A DNA stretch of 44,923 nucleotides from JAIBJP01 sp036506175 (lineage in GTDB: Bacteria; Actinomycetota; Thermoleophilia; Gaiellales; Gaiellaceae): the NCBI GenBank assembly GCA_036506175.1, contig DASXSE010000015.1, forward strand, positions 1-44,923. Direction: 5' to 3'. The translations under genes were made by a program, and so were the position numbers. The first letter of the stretch is position 1, and every line of letters begins with the position of its first letter. This document shows, piece after piece, positions 15,640-24,231 of the stretch. Below the pieces are notes generated by a model that was not told the DNA's origin, did no database searches, and worked only from the letters and a program-made list of their open reading frames with translations.

Positions 15640-16185
15640 CTAACTCTGGTTGTAGAAGCCGCGGTCGATGAGGCGCGCGCGCTCTTCCGCAGACACCTCG
15701 ACGTTGCGCGGGGTCAGCAGGAAGACCTTGTCGGCGACCCGCTGCATGCTGCCGTTGAGCGCGTAGGTCAGACCGCTCGAAAAGTCGATCAGTCGCTTCG
15801 AGAGCTCGGTTTCGGTGCTCTGGAGGTTGACGATCACGGGCACGGACTCCTTGAACTTGTCCGCGATCGACTGCGCGTCGTTGAAGCTCCGCGGCACGAC
15901 GAGATGCACGCGGACCGAGGCCGACGCCACGGCCTCCAGTGGGCGGCGGCCCGGGCCCGGCCTGATTACAGCGGTGGGCGCGCCGGTGCCTTCGGGCTCC
16001 GACCAGTCCTCGAACTCGGGCCCTCCGCGTCGCGGCGAGAGCCTGCGCACGTTCGCGCGCTCGCGCTCCGCGTAGGTGCGCTCGAGCTCCTCCTCTGCCG
16101 CGTAGGCCTCCTCATCCCAGTACTCGTCCTCTTCGACGATGCCGAAATAGACGAGCGCGCGGCTCCAGACGTTTCCGACTCCCAT
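15640..16185 (-). CDS. sepF: SepF cell division protein
   Basis: A 181-aa protein expected to bind FtsZ and anchor it to the membrane. The N-terminus GVGNVWSRALVYFGI forms an amphipathic helix, followed by an acidic Glu/Tyr-rich linker. The C-terminal SepF domain spans about 88-170, with VHLVVPRSFNDAQSIADKF and NLQSTETELSKRLIDFSSG (GL) as core blocks. The ATG at 16185 is used; a TTG four codons upstream is possible. It is the only FtsZ-anchoring protein in the window; ftsZ and ftsA are absent. Confidence 0.92.
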   Translation of the reverse strand: MGVGNVWSRALVYFGIVEEDEYWDEEAYAAEEELERTYAERERANVRRLSPRRGGPEFEDWSEPEGTGAPTAVIRPGPGRRPLEAVASASVRVHLVVPRSFNDAQSIADKFKESVPVIVNLQSTETELSKRLIDFSSGLTYALNGSMQRVADKVFLLTPRNVEVSAEERARLIDRGFYNQS

Positions 16186-16200
16186 GGCGACCGGCAAATG

Positions 16201-16812
16201 TTAGCGGCCAAACAAAACGGAACCCACGCGAACGAGCGTCGCCCCCTCTTCGGCTGCGACTCGGTAATCCTGGGAGGTTCCCATCGAGAGCTCGGCCAGG
16301 CCGTGCTCTTCGGCGAGCCGTCGGAGCTCGCGAAAGTAGGGGCGCGACCGTTCGGGATCGTCAGAGAGCGGCGGCATGGTCATCAACCCCCGTACCTCGA
16401 CGCCGAGATCGGCCGCCTCGGAGAGGAACGACGAGAGCCGATCGCGCGCGATGCCCGACTTCGTCCCCTCTCCGGCGAGATTCACCTCGACGAGGGCGGG
16501 GATCGTCAGGCGCCTGGCCGCAGACTCCGAGTCCAGCGAATGAACGAGCTCGCAGAAGCGGGAGACGTCCTTCGCCTTCCGCGACTGCAGATGTCCGATG
16601 AAATGCCAGCGGAAACGCTCTCGGAACCGCTCGTGCTTCGCGGCGAGATCCTGCGCCCGGTTCTCGCCGACGACCTGGACGCCGGCCTCGGCGAGGAGCT
16701 CCATCGTGTCCAGGTTCGCGTACTTCGTCGCGGCTACGACCGTGACATTCGGCCCCACGTCGCCGCGAATTCGCTCGTAGTTCTCCCGGATCTGCTCAGC
16801 GGATATAGGCAA
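16201..16812 (-). CDS. yggS: YggS/PLPBP-family pyridoxal-phosphate homeostasis protein
   Basis: A 203-aa single-domain TIM-barrel PLP-binding protein. VVAATKYA holds the PLP lysine, GENRAQDLAAKHE and WHFIGHLQSRKAKDV are family blocks, and the C-terminal phosphate site is SMGTSQDYRVAAEEGATLVR. It is slightly shorter than many homologues. The only plausible start is TTG at 16812, overlapping pgeF by 17 nt; the frame is open further upstream but encodes no family sequence. The pgeF-yggS-sepF neighbourhood is conserved. Confidence 0.9.
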   Translation of the reverse strand: MPISAEQIRENYERIRGDVGPNVTVVAATKYANLDTMELLAEAGVQVVGENRAQDLAAKHERFRERFRWHFIGHLQSRKAKDVSRFCELVHSLDSESAARRLTIPALVEVNLAGEGTKSGIARDRLSSFLSEAADLGVEVRGLMTMPPLSDDPERSRPYFRELRRLAEEHGLAELSMGTSQDYRVAAEEGATLVRVGSVLFGR

Positions 16813-17515
16813 TGACGCCCTGGCGGCCCGTACGGCCGCTGTCGCGGCGGTGGGAGAAGAAGAGCTCGGGCTCGCACGAGGTGCAGTGAGCCGATCGCTC
16901 GACGCTGTCGACGCCCGCCTCGTGCAGCGCCCGCTCGGTGGCGAGGCCGAGGTCGAGCCGCCCGTCCACGGTGACATCGGCTCCGAAGCGCTGACGGAAC
17001 GGCCCAGCCACCTCCTCCCCCACCTCGTAGCAGCAGGACCCGATTCCGGGCCCGACGGCGGCGGCTAGCGGTCCGTGCCCCAAAGCCGTGGCACCTGAGT
17101 CCACGATTCCTGCGAGGAGGCCGCGCCAACCGACGTGCAGGACGCAGAGGCCTGGGTCTCCGTCCGCTCTGGTAATGGCGACCGGATAACAGTCGGCAGT
17201 CAGCAAGAGCATCGCCTGGCCCCGCCGATCGCTCCAGAGGCCGTCACATTGCCCGTAGATCGTGCGCTCCACGATCCCGCGAGGCTTGGCCTCTGTCACG
17301 ACGTTCCCGTGCCTCTGCCAGGCCATCGTCGCGGTCTCGGCGTCGGCTTCCACGGCTCTGCTGAGGCGCTTGCGATTCTCGACCACCCGGTCCGGATCGT
17401 CGTCCGTGAGGATCCCGAGATTCAGCGATTCGAACTCGCCCTCGCTGACTCCGCCGAGGCGAGTCGAGAACGCCACGCGATAGGGCCCAGACGCCTGCCA
17501 TTCGAACAGTTTCAT
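16796..17515 (-). CDS. pgeF: Peptidoglycan editing factor PgeF (YfiH/DUF152, laccase-like)
   Basis: A 239-aa protein of the polyphenol-oxidase-like family that in E. coli corrects misincorporated L-Ser in muropeptide precursors. The zinc-site residues are seen in AWQRHGNVV (His), LLTADCYPV (Cys) and LHVGWRGL (His), with the family C-terminus HCTSCEPELFFSHRRD. The length is normal. The start overlaps the M50 protease stop by 4 nt (ATGA). Editing activity in this organism is inferred from the family and cell-wall context. Confidence 0.92.
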   Translation of the reverse strand: MKLFEWQASGPYRVAFSTRLGGVSEGEFESLNLGILTDDDPDRVVENRKRLSRAVEADAETATMAWQRHGNVVTEAKPRGIVERTIYGQCDGLWSDRRGQAMLLLTADCYPVAITRADGDPGLCVLHVGWRGLLAGIVDSGATALGHGPLAAAVGPGIGSCCYEVGEEVAGPFRQRFGADVTVDGRLDLGLATERALHEAGVDSVERSAHCTSCEPELFFSHRRDSGRTGRQGVIAYIR

Positions 17516-18135
17516 GTGGTCACCTGGAGGCCCATGATCCCCGCGACGAGCTCGAGCGTCCTGTTGAAGACCTCCTGGAACTGCTCACGGCCGAGAAAGA
17601 TGAGCGCGAAAAGGACGATGAAGCCGTACTGGTCGAGGCTGAGCCACCAGTTGTAGGTGCTCTTGCTCATGAAGACGCCGACGACTCGCGAGCCGTCCAG
17701 CGGAGGGATCGGAATCAGGTTGAAGACTCCGAGAACGACGTTGACCACGAACGCGGCGGTGAGCACGTCGTAGAGCTCCCCGCTGACGTTCATGAAGCGG
17801 ATGGGCGCGAGGCAAAGAAGCGCGAGCACGAAGTTCGTCGCAGGCCCGGCGATCGCGACGATCGCCATCCCCTCGCGCGCGCGGCGAAAGTAGCGCGGCT
17901 GCACCTGCACGGGCTTGGCCCAACCGAACGCGAACGGAGAGGCGATCAGCGTGACGACGAGCAGGATCGTGCCGAGCGGATCCAGGTGGGCAAGCGGATT
18001 GAGGGTCAGCCGGCCCTGCTCTCTGGGCGTCGGATCGCCGAGGAGCGTCGCCGTTACGCCGTGAGCCAGCTCGTGCAGCGTGAGGCTGGCCAGCAGCACC
18101 GGTAGGACCAGCACGAGGGTCTGGAAATCGATCAC
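17512..18135 (-). CDS. Site-2 protease family (M50) membrane metalloprotease
   Basis: A 207-aa polytopic protease without a PDZ domain, like YwhC-type members. HELAHG near residue 24 is the zinc motif, AGPATNFVLA forms the central helix, and FNLIPIPPLDGSRVV supplies the third zinc ligand Asp. It differs clearly from the RseP-type protease elsewhere in the window. The GTG at 18135 overlaps the stop of the upstream DHH-CBS gene in a GTGA arrangement, making that start secure. Its substrate is unknown. Confidence 0.88.
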   Translation of the reverse strand: MIDFQTLVLVLPVLLASLTLHELAHGVTATLLGDPTPREQGRLTLNPLAHLDPLGTILLVVTLIASPFAFGWAKPVQVQPRYFRRAREGMAIVAIAGPATNFVLALLCLAPIRFMNVSGELYDVLTAAFVVNVVLGVFNLIPIPPLDGSRVVGVFMSKSTYNWWLSLDQYGFIVLFALIFLGREQFQEVFNRTLELVAGIMGLQVTT

Positions 18136-20693
18136 GTTCTGAGCAGCTCTTTCGCCGCCTCGATCTCCTCGGCGCGGCCGTCGAGCTCGCCGTTCAGCTT
18201 CCGGCGCAGCAGCTCGTCGAGGACGGCGCCGACTCGCGGCGACTCTCCGAGTCCGAGCTCGGCAAGATCTCCGCCGGAGATCTCCAGGCGAACCTGCCGT
18301 AGCTCGTCGAAATAGCGCTCCAGCCGCTTTTGCGCCTTGCCCTTTGAGCCTGCGAGGGCAAGCAGCGCCCCGTCGGGATCGTGCGGCGCGACGCGCGACC
18401 AGAGCGCCGCCGGCTCCTTCGTCGATCCGGCCAGCTTCCGGAGCTTGGGCGCGACGGTCACGGCGTCCGCGATCCTTTCCGCGTCGCGTCGGCGCAACTT
18501 CAGCCGTTCGCCCCACTCGAGGATCTCGGTTGAGCCAAGGCGACGCGCAAGCGCGGCAAGCCGCACGCGCCAGGCCGGCGCGTCGGCTGCGTAGCGGGTG
18601 CGCAGCTCGTCCAGCTCCTCGATCAGCCCGACGGTTTCCTCATCGGCCGCGAGATGCGGATGGATCGCCCGGTCGATGCCGAGCTCAGCCATGCGGCGCA
18701 CGGAATCGCCGACACGCTCCTCCGAGAGCAGCGCCTGAAGCTCGTCCCGCAGCCGCGCGGACGAGAGCTCCCCGACCAGCTCCATCTCAACACACGCCTT
18801 TGCGAGCGAGAGCGTGTGCGAGTCCATGTGGAAGCCGTAGCGCGTCTCGTAGCGGATAGCACGGAAGATTCGCGTCGGATCGTCGATGAAGGACAGGTTG
18901 TGGAGGACGCGCACGACTCCCTCCGCGAGATCGCGATGCCCGCCGAAGTAATCGACGAGGCGGCCGAAGTCCTCGCCCTTGAGGGACACGGCCATCGCGT
19001 TGATCGTGAAGTCGCGCCGGTAGAGGTCCTGTCGGATCGAAGCCTGCTCCACGGTCGGCAGAGCACCCGGATAGTCGTAGAACTCGGTCCGCGCAGTGGC
19101 CACGTCGACTCGACCGCCGTCCCCGTAGAGGACGATGGCGGTGCCGAACTTGTCGTGCGGAACGACCCGACCGCCGAGTTCCCGGGCCAACGCTTGACCC
19201 AGCGCGATCCCGTCGCCTTCCACAGCGATGTCGAGGTCGAAGTTCGGCTCGCCCATGAGGACGTCCCGCACCGCGCCGCCGACCAGATAGACGCCTTCGA
19301 AGGGCTCGCTGACGGCCTGAATGGCCTCGAAGACCGGCTGCAACCCCTCGAGTGCAAGCAGCCGCCCGCCGAGATCGGGACCGCCGGGCTCCTCCTCCAA
19401 GCCGAGCGGCTCTTCGAGCGCGCGCAGGAGATCGCTTCGCGTGACGACCCCGACGACCTCGCCGTCTCGAACGACCGGTACGCGACCGTGGTCCGACGAT
19501 GCGACGAGGCGCATGACCTCGGGGAGCGGCGTGTCCTCGGGGCACGTGACCGCGTTCGAGCTCATCACGCTCTTGACGGGCGCGTGCGAGAGGCCGTGGC
19601 CGATGGCCTTGTCGAGATCCTCGCGCGTGACGATGCCGACCAAGTTGGTCGGTTCGCCGACCTGAATTCCGCTCTGCCGGTGCCGCTGGCAGAGCACCAT
19701 CGCGTGCGCGACCGTGTCGGTCGGAGTAACGAACCGCGCCGGCCTGGACATGATCTCGCCGGCCGTGAGGCGGCGGCGAACGGCCTTCGGCAATGCCTCG
19801 AGGATGCGTGCGCGAGCCTCCTCGAGCGAGCCGCGGTGGATGGCGGAGGCGGCCTGCGCATGTCCTCCGCCCCCGAGGGCGGCAGCGACGCCCGCCGCGT
19901 CCAGCTCGGCGACGCGCGTCCTCACCACGCAGAAGACGCGGTCGTCCATCTCGACGAGACAGACCAGCGCACGACAATCCGTGAGGTCGATGATCTTGTG
20001 CGCGAGATTCGAGACGCCGTCGACGTACTCGGGCCAGCGCACCGCCGTGACGAGCACCTCGAAGCCTCCCACCCCCTGCGTTTCGGCTGCAGCGAGGAGG
20101 GCGTCGAGCAGTGCGCGCTCGCCCTCGGAGAGAGGCGCGTGGAGGAACTGCGCCACCATGTCCTGGCTCGCGCCGTGGCGCAGGCACCAGGCGAGCGCTT
20201 CCGCGTCGCGGAGCGAGACACCTGCATAGCTCAGCGAGCCCGTGTCCTCGTGAATCCCCAGCGCGAAGACGGTCGCCTCGAGCGGCGTCACGTCGAGCTC
20301 GCGCTCAGCGAGGATCGACACCATCGTCGTCGTGAGCGCCCCGTCGTCCGAGCGGACGACGTTTTCCGGCCGTACCCAATCGAGCTCGTCGTCTCCACCG
20401 TGGTGGTCGAAGAGGACGACCTCCACATCCGGATCGCGGGCGATCCGCTCGAACTCGCCGAGCCGAGCGGGATGGGACGTCTCGACCACGATCAGTCGCT
20501 CGATCGCACCGGGGTCGATTCGTCCGGGGTCGGCCACGTCGAGCTGCTCGGCATGCAGCCGGTAGAAGTCGCGGACGTTCCGATTCAGCGACCCGGAGAG
20601 TGCGACGACGGCGCCCGGATACAGGCGTCGCGCGGCCAGCATGGCCGCGAAGGCGTCGAAATCCGTGTTTGCGTGGGTGACGATGACATCCAC
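18132..20693 (-). CDS. DHH phosphoesterase - CBS pair - tRNA nucleotidyltransferase (CCA/A-adding) fusion
   Basis: An 853-aa multidomain protein. Residues 1-305 form a DHH/DHHA1 phosphoesterase (HANTDFDAFA at 8-17, DHH at 96-98, GGGGHAQAAS at 274-283). Two CBS domains cover about 312-427, probably an adenine-nucleotide sensor. Residues 465-853 are a class II nucleotidyltransferase with VGGAVRD (471-477), catalytic DLD (486-488) and RRDFTINAMA (559-568). Long proteins of this design in Aquifex and Thermotoga are tRNA CCA- or A-adding enzymes. Which nucleotides it adds is not resolvable here. The GTG start follows a TAACCT hexamer by 7 nt. Confidence 0.9.
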   Translation of the reverse strand: MDVIVTHANTDFDAFAAMLAARRLYPGAVVALSGSLNRNVRDFYRLHAEQLDVADPGRIDPGAIERLIVVETSHPARLGEFERIARDPDVEVVLFDHHGGDDELDWVRPENVVRSDDGALTTTMVSILAERELDVTPLEATVFALGIHEDTGSLSYAGVSLRDAEALAWCLRHGASQDMVAQFLHAPLSEGERALLDALLAAAETQGVGGFEVLVTAVRWPEYVDGVSNLAHKIIDLTDCRALVCLVEMDDRVFCVVRTRVAELDAAGVAAALGGGGHAQAASAIHRGSLEEARARILEALPKAVRRRLTAGEIMSRPARFVTPTDTVAHAMVLCQRHRQSGIQVGEPTNLVGIVTREDLDKAIGHGLSHAPVKSVMSSNAVTCPEDTPLPEVMRLVASSDHGRVPVVRDGEVVGVVTRSDLLRALEEPLGLEEEPGGPDLGGRLLALEGLQPVFEAIQAVSEPFEGVYLVGGAVRDVLMGEPNFDLDIAVEGDGIALGQALARELGGRVVPHDKFGTAIVLYGDGGRVDVATARTEFYDYPGALPTVEQASIRQDLYRRDFTINAMAVSLKGEDFGRLVDYFGGHRDLAEGVVRVLHNLSFIDDPTRIFRAIRYETRYGFHMDSHTLSLAKACVEMELVGELSSARLRDELQALLSEERVGDSVRRMAELGIDRAIHPHLAADEETVGLIEELDELRTRYAADAPAWRVRLAALARRLGSTEILEWGERLKLRRRDAERIADAVTVAPKLRKLAGSTKEPAALWSRVAPHDPDGALLALAGSKGKAQKRLERYFDELRQVRLEISGGDLAELGLGESPRVGAVLDELLRRKLNGELDGRAEEIEAAKELLRT

Positions 20694-20700
20694 GCTGCAA

Positions 20701-20706
20701 AGGTTA
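20701..20706 (-). promoter_or_regulatory. -10 box TAACCT of the DHH-CBS-nucleotidyltransferase gene
   Basis: TAACCT on the minus strand ends 7 nt before the GTG start, within the 45-nt gap after ridA. No Shine-Dalgarno lies between, fitting a leaderless internal promoter. Confidence 0.4.
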
Positions 20707-20738
20707 GACCCGGCCCCTGCGCGCCCTGCTGGCGCCGG

Positions 20739-21125
20739 CTATGTGTGGGCGATGACTTCGATCTCGACCAGCGCGCCCGAGGGGAGCCCGGCGATCTGCA
20801 CCGTCGCCCGGGCGGGGAAGTCGGGGCCGACATAGCGCGCGTAGATCTCGTTCATCTTCGGGAAGTCACCGAAGTCGACGAGGAAGATCGACGCCTTCAA
20901 AACGTTTTGGAGGCTCGTTCCCGCGGCCTCGAGGATCGCGCCGAGGTTCTTCATGACCTGCTCAGCCTGCGCGTCGATGCCTCCCTCGACGACCTGATTC
21001 GTCTCAGGATCGATTCCGATCTGGCCGGCGACGAACACGAGATCGTCGTGCACGATCGCCTGCGAGTAAGGCGCCCCCTGGAAAGGAGCGGGTGCCGTAA
21101 CCGTATGGATGACGCGCTTGCTCAT
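20739..21125 (-). CDS. ridA: RidA-family reactive intermediate deaminase
   Basis: A 128-aa YjgF/YER057c/UK114-type protein that hydrolyses enamine/imine intermediates made by PLP enzymes. FQGAPYSQAI, FVAGQIGIDP, QAEQVMKNLGAILEAAG and the active-site arginine in PARATVQIAGLPSGALVEIE are all present, which assigns it to the RidA archetype rather than the inactive Rid groups. The ATG overlaps the murA stop (ATGA), so it is translated in series with murA. Confidence 0.93.
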   Translation of the reverse strand: MSKRVIHTVTAPAPFQGAPYSQAIVHDDLVFVAGQIGIDPETNQVVEGGIDAQAEQVMKNLGAILEAAGTSLQNVLKASIFLVDFGDFPKMNEIYARYVGPDFPARATVQIAGLPSGALVEIEVIAHT

Positions 21126-22435
21126 CCTACTTCGACGCGTTCGATGCTCGCACCAAGAGCGCGTAGACGCTCGTCGATCCGCTCGTAGCCGCGGTCGATC
21201 TGGCCGACGTTGCCGATGGTCGAAGTTCCTTCCGCGCAAAGGCTCGCGATCAGCATCGCCATGCCCGCGCGAATGTCCGGACTCTCCATCCGCTCGCCGT
21301 AGAGCCTGCACGGTCCGTTCACGACCGCGCGGTGCGGGTCGCACAGGATGATGCGGGCGCCCATCCCGACAAGCTTGTCCACGAAGAACAGGCGGTTCTC
21401 GAACATCTTCTCGAAGATGAGGACAGTCCCTCGCGCCTGCGTCGCAACCGCGAGCGCGATAGAGGTCAGGTCGGCCGGGAAAGCAGGCCACGGGCCATCC
21501 TCGATCTTCGGGATCTGGGAGCCGATGTCGTCCTTGATCGCGAGGCCCTGGCCGCCGTGCACGCGCACGGAGTGCTCGCCGCGTTCCCAGCTGACGCCGA
21601 GCCGTGCGAATCCAGGCCAGATCGCCGACATGTGCTCGGGCACGACGTCCTCGATGAGCAGCTCGCCCTCCGTGACCGCTGCGAGGCCGATGAAGCTCGC
21701 CACCTCGATGTGGTCGGGGCAGATGCGCCAATCGCCGCCGCGCAGGCTGTCGACGCCGCGAATCCGGAGGACGTTCGAGCCGATGCCCTCGATCTGAGCG
21801 CCCAGCGAGACCAGAAAGCGACAGAGATCCTGCACGTGCGGCTCGCTCGCCGCGTTCGCGATCGTCGTCTCGCCTTCCGCGAGGACAGCCGCCATCACGG
21901 CCTGCTCGGTACCGGTCACGGAGGCCTCGTCGAGGAAGATGGGGACGCCGCGGAGCCCATCCGTCCGCATGACGTAGCGGCGGTTGGCGTGGATCTCGGC
22001 GCCCAGACGTGTGAGCGCGTGGATATGCGTATCGAGCCGGCGCCGTCCGATGACGTCCCCGCCCGGCGGCGGAACGATCGCCTCACCGTGGCGTGCGAGC
22101 AGGGGCCCCGCAAGGAGGATCGACGCGCGGATCCGGCTGCAGAGCTCCTCGTCCAGCTCGTGCTTCGTCACGGAGCCCGCCTGAATGCGGACTTCGCCCG
22201 GACCGACGTGCTCCAGGTCGACGCCGAGGTCGGCGACGAGCTCGAGCATCGTCTCGACGTCGCGAATGTTCGGGACATTCGCCAGGGTGACCGCCTCGTC
22301 CGTGAGCAGGCAGGCCGCCACGATCGGCAAGGCCGCGTTCTTGTTGCCGGCGGCGCGGATCGTGCCGTTCAGTGGCCGGCCGCCTTCGATGACGAAGGCT
22401 TCCACGAGAGCGTCGGAGACGAGAGTTTCCGGCAT
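21122..22435 (-). CDS. murA: UDP-N-acetylglucosamine 1-carboxyvinyltransferase, Asp-type (fosfomycin-insensitive form)
   Basis: A 437-aa EPSP-synthase-fold enzyme catalysing the first committed step of peptidoglycan synthesis. The N-terminal AAGNKNAALPIVAA carries the substrate Lys/Asn pair, and SVTGTEQAVMAAVLAEGET and EDVVPEHM are typical. In the active-site loop PPPGGDVIGRRRLD, Asp127 replaces the Cys that fosfomycin alkylates (E. coli Cys115). This change is known in mycobacteria and chlamydia and confers intrinsic resistance. It heads the minus-strand series that includes ridA. Codon for Asp127: 22055-22057 (GAC). Confidence 0.95.
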   Translation of the reverse strand: MPETLVSDALVEAFVIEGGRPLNGTIRAAGNKNAALPIVAACLLTDEAVTLANVPNIRDVETMLELVADLGVDLEHVGPGEVRIQAGSVTKHELDEELCSRIRASILLAGPLLARHGEAIVPPPGGDVIGRRRLDTHIHALTRLGAEIHANRRYVMRTDGLRGVPIFLDEASVTGTEQAVMAAVLAEGETTIANAASEPHVQDLCRFLVSLGAQIEGIGSNVLRIRGVDSLRGGDWRICPDHIEVASFIGLAAVTEGELLIEDVVPEHMSAIWPGFARLGVSWERGEHSVRVHGGQGLAIKDDIGSQIPKIEDGPWPAFPADLTSIALAVATQARGTVLIFEKMFENRLFFVDKLVGMGARIILCDPHRAVVNGPCRLYGERMESPDIRAGMAMLIASLCAEGTSTIGNVGQIDRGYERIDERLRALGASIERVEVG

Positions 22436-22498
22436 TGAAGGTATTGCGATCCTCGGACGGAGAGACGACGAGCGGCGGAGGGTATCCTACTTCGCCCG

Positions 22499-23065
22499 AT
22501 GGAAGTAACCCGCGAGCGCGCTTGGGAAACGCTCACGCGCTACACGAAGAATCCAGCCCTCCTCCGGCATGCGCTGGCAGTCGAGGCGGCAGTCGGCTTC
22601 TATGCCCGCGAGTACGGCGACGACGAGGAGTTCTGGCGGGCCGCAGCTCTCCTCCACGACTTCGACTACGAGATGCACCCGACGCTCGACAAGCATCCGC
22701 AGGACGGTGCTCCGATCCTGCGCGAGGCGGGCTATCCGGACGAGCTGATCGAGACCGTGCTCTCGCACGCCGAGCACTTGGCGATGCCGCGCGACACTAA
22801 GCTGAAGAAGACGCTCTTCGCGTGCGACGAGCTCGCGGGGTTCATCCACGCCTGCGGGCTCGTGCGGCCGGACGGCATCGAGACTCTCGAGCCGAAGTCC
22901 GTGCGCAAGAAGCTGAAGCAGCCCTCGTTCGCTGCCGGTGTGCACCGGGACGAGGTCTATCGCGGAGCTGAGGAGCTCGGCGTCGACCTCGATGACCACA
23001 TCGCCAACGTGACGGCCGCCATGCGCCCGATCGCGGGCGAGCTCGGCCTCCGGACCGCCGCTTAA
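22499..23065 (+). CDS. HD-domain hydrolase-like protein
   Basis: A 188-aa protein with an HD phosphohydrolase pattern: His24 in LLRHALAVEAA, His53-Asp54 in AALLHDFDYE, and a further His in LSHAEHLAM, followed by a Lys/Asp-rich C-terminal helix region with LFACDELAGFIHAC. This resembles predicted hydrolases of the HDIG type that act on nucleotides or other phosphates. The substrate is unknown. The gene is divergent from murA across a 63-nt gap. A TATCCT hexamer lies 10 nt before the ATG with no Shine-Dalgarno. Confidence 0.85.
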   Translation: MEVTRERAWETLTRYTKNPALLRHALAVEAAVGFYAREYGDDEEFWRAAALLHDFDYEMHPTLDKHPQDGAPILREAGYPDELIETVLSHAEHLAMPRDTKLKKTLFACDELAGFIHACGLVRPDGIETLEPKSVRKKLKQPSFAAGVHRDEVYRGAEELGVDLDDHIANVTAAMRPIAGELGLRTAA

Positions 23066-23139
23066 GCCCCTGCCCGAGGCGGGCGCGGAGCTTCGGGATC
23101 ACCCCTCACCTGCCTCTTATCGACCCTCAGTAAGGGGGT

Positions 23140-24231
23140 CTAAAGCGCGGAGACGAGCCGTTGTAAGTCGTCTTCGCTCGTCCAGAATCCACAGGAGGCG
23201 CGCAGCCAACCGAGGCCTGGAAGCTCGCGGACGATGACGCCGGCCTCCGCGACGCGGGCGAGCGCCTCTGATGCGTCGTCCTCGGCTTTCCAGGTCACGA
23301 GCGTGGCCTGATCCGGCTCGGTGATCACCTCGAAACGCTGTGCGAGGAGCTCCCGGCACCTGGCCGCCATGGCCCGAGCATGCTCGAACCGCTCCTCGCC
23401 TGCCTCGTCCGCGAACGCAAGCGACTCCAGCAGCCCCACACCCGATGCAGCGGGAATCCAACCGGGATCGAACCGAGCCGACCCCTGGCGGACCTTGTAT
23501 GTGTACCCCTCCTCGAAGTCCCACGACCCATATGACGGCATCGCAAGGCGGAGCTCCTCGACCCGTTCCGGGTGCACGTACAGCGCACCCGTGACGTCCG
23601 GGCCGAGAAGCCATTTCTGGGCCGAGACGGTGTAGAAGTCGCAGCCGAGCGCCTCGACGTCGACGGGGACCGCACCGGCGGCCTGCGCGCCGTCGACCAG
23701 AAGAGGGATTCCGCGGCCGGCTAGCCCCTCCACCGGGAACACGGCGCCCGTCAGCCAGGAGATGTGGGACAGCGCAATGAGGGCAGTCTTCTCCGTGATG
23801 GCCTCGTCGAGCGCTGCGAGCAGTTCACTGCCCGGAAGATCGCGGAGCTCGACGACTTTGAGGTCAGCACCGGAGGCCTTCAGGCCGCCGAACAGCCCGG
23901 GATGCTCGGAGTCGGTGGTAACGACCTCGTCGCCCGGGCCGATCCCGAGACCGGCGAAGACGATGTTGCACCCCTCCGTCGTCGAGCTTGCGAGCGCGAC
24001 GTCTTCCGGGCGCGCACCGAGCGCGCGTGCGAGCGCGACTCGCACCTTCTCTCGCCGCTCGAGCATCGCTTCGAAGTAGGCCTTGCTAGAGCGCCCTTCT
24101 CCTAAGTCCCGCTCCAGCTCCGTCACCATCGCCTCGACCGTTCGGCGCGGCAGCGGCCCGTTCGTCCCGGCGTTCAGGTACGCGTAGCGCTCGAGGACGG
24201 GGAGCCCGGCGCGAACGGCGCTCAGGTCCAC
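23140..24231 (-). CDS. Class V PLP-dependent aminotransferase (cysteine desulfurase/IPNS-epimerase-like)
   Basis: A 363-aa fold-type I PLP enzyme. ALASSTTEGCNIVFAGL binds the cofactor phosphate, HPGLFGGL follows, VDGAQAAGA contains Asp180 for the pyridine nitrogen, and SAQKWLLGP contains the Schiff-base Lys206. There is no cysteine in the position of the mobile catalytic loop that I can assign, so cysteine desulfurase activity is uncertain; isopenicillin-N-epimerase-like or kynureninase-like activity is possible. The GTG at 24231 overlaps the EEP gene end by 10 nt, so the two are co-transcribed. Confidence 0.85.
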   Translation of the reverse strand: MDLSAVRAGLPVLERYAYLNAGTNGPLPRRTVEAMVTELERDLGEGRSSKAYFEAMLERREKVRVALARALGARPEDVALASSTTEGCNIVFAGLGIGPGDEVVTTDSEHPGLFGGLKASGADLKVVELRDLPGSELLAALDEAITEKTALIALSHISWLTGAVFPVEGLAGRGIPLLVDGAQAAGAVPVDVEALGCDFYTVSAQKWLLGPDVTGALYVHPERVEELRLAMPSYGSWDFEEGYTYKVRQGSARFDPGWIPAASGVGLLESLAFADEAGEERFEHARAMAARCRELLAQRFEVITEPDQATLVTWKAEDDASEALARVAEAGVIVRELPGLGWLRASCGFWTSEDDLQRLVSAL

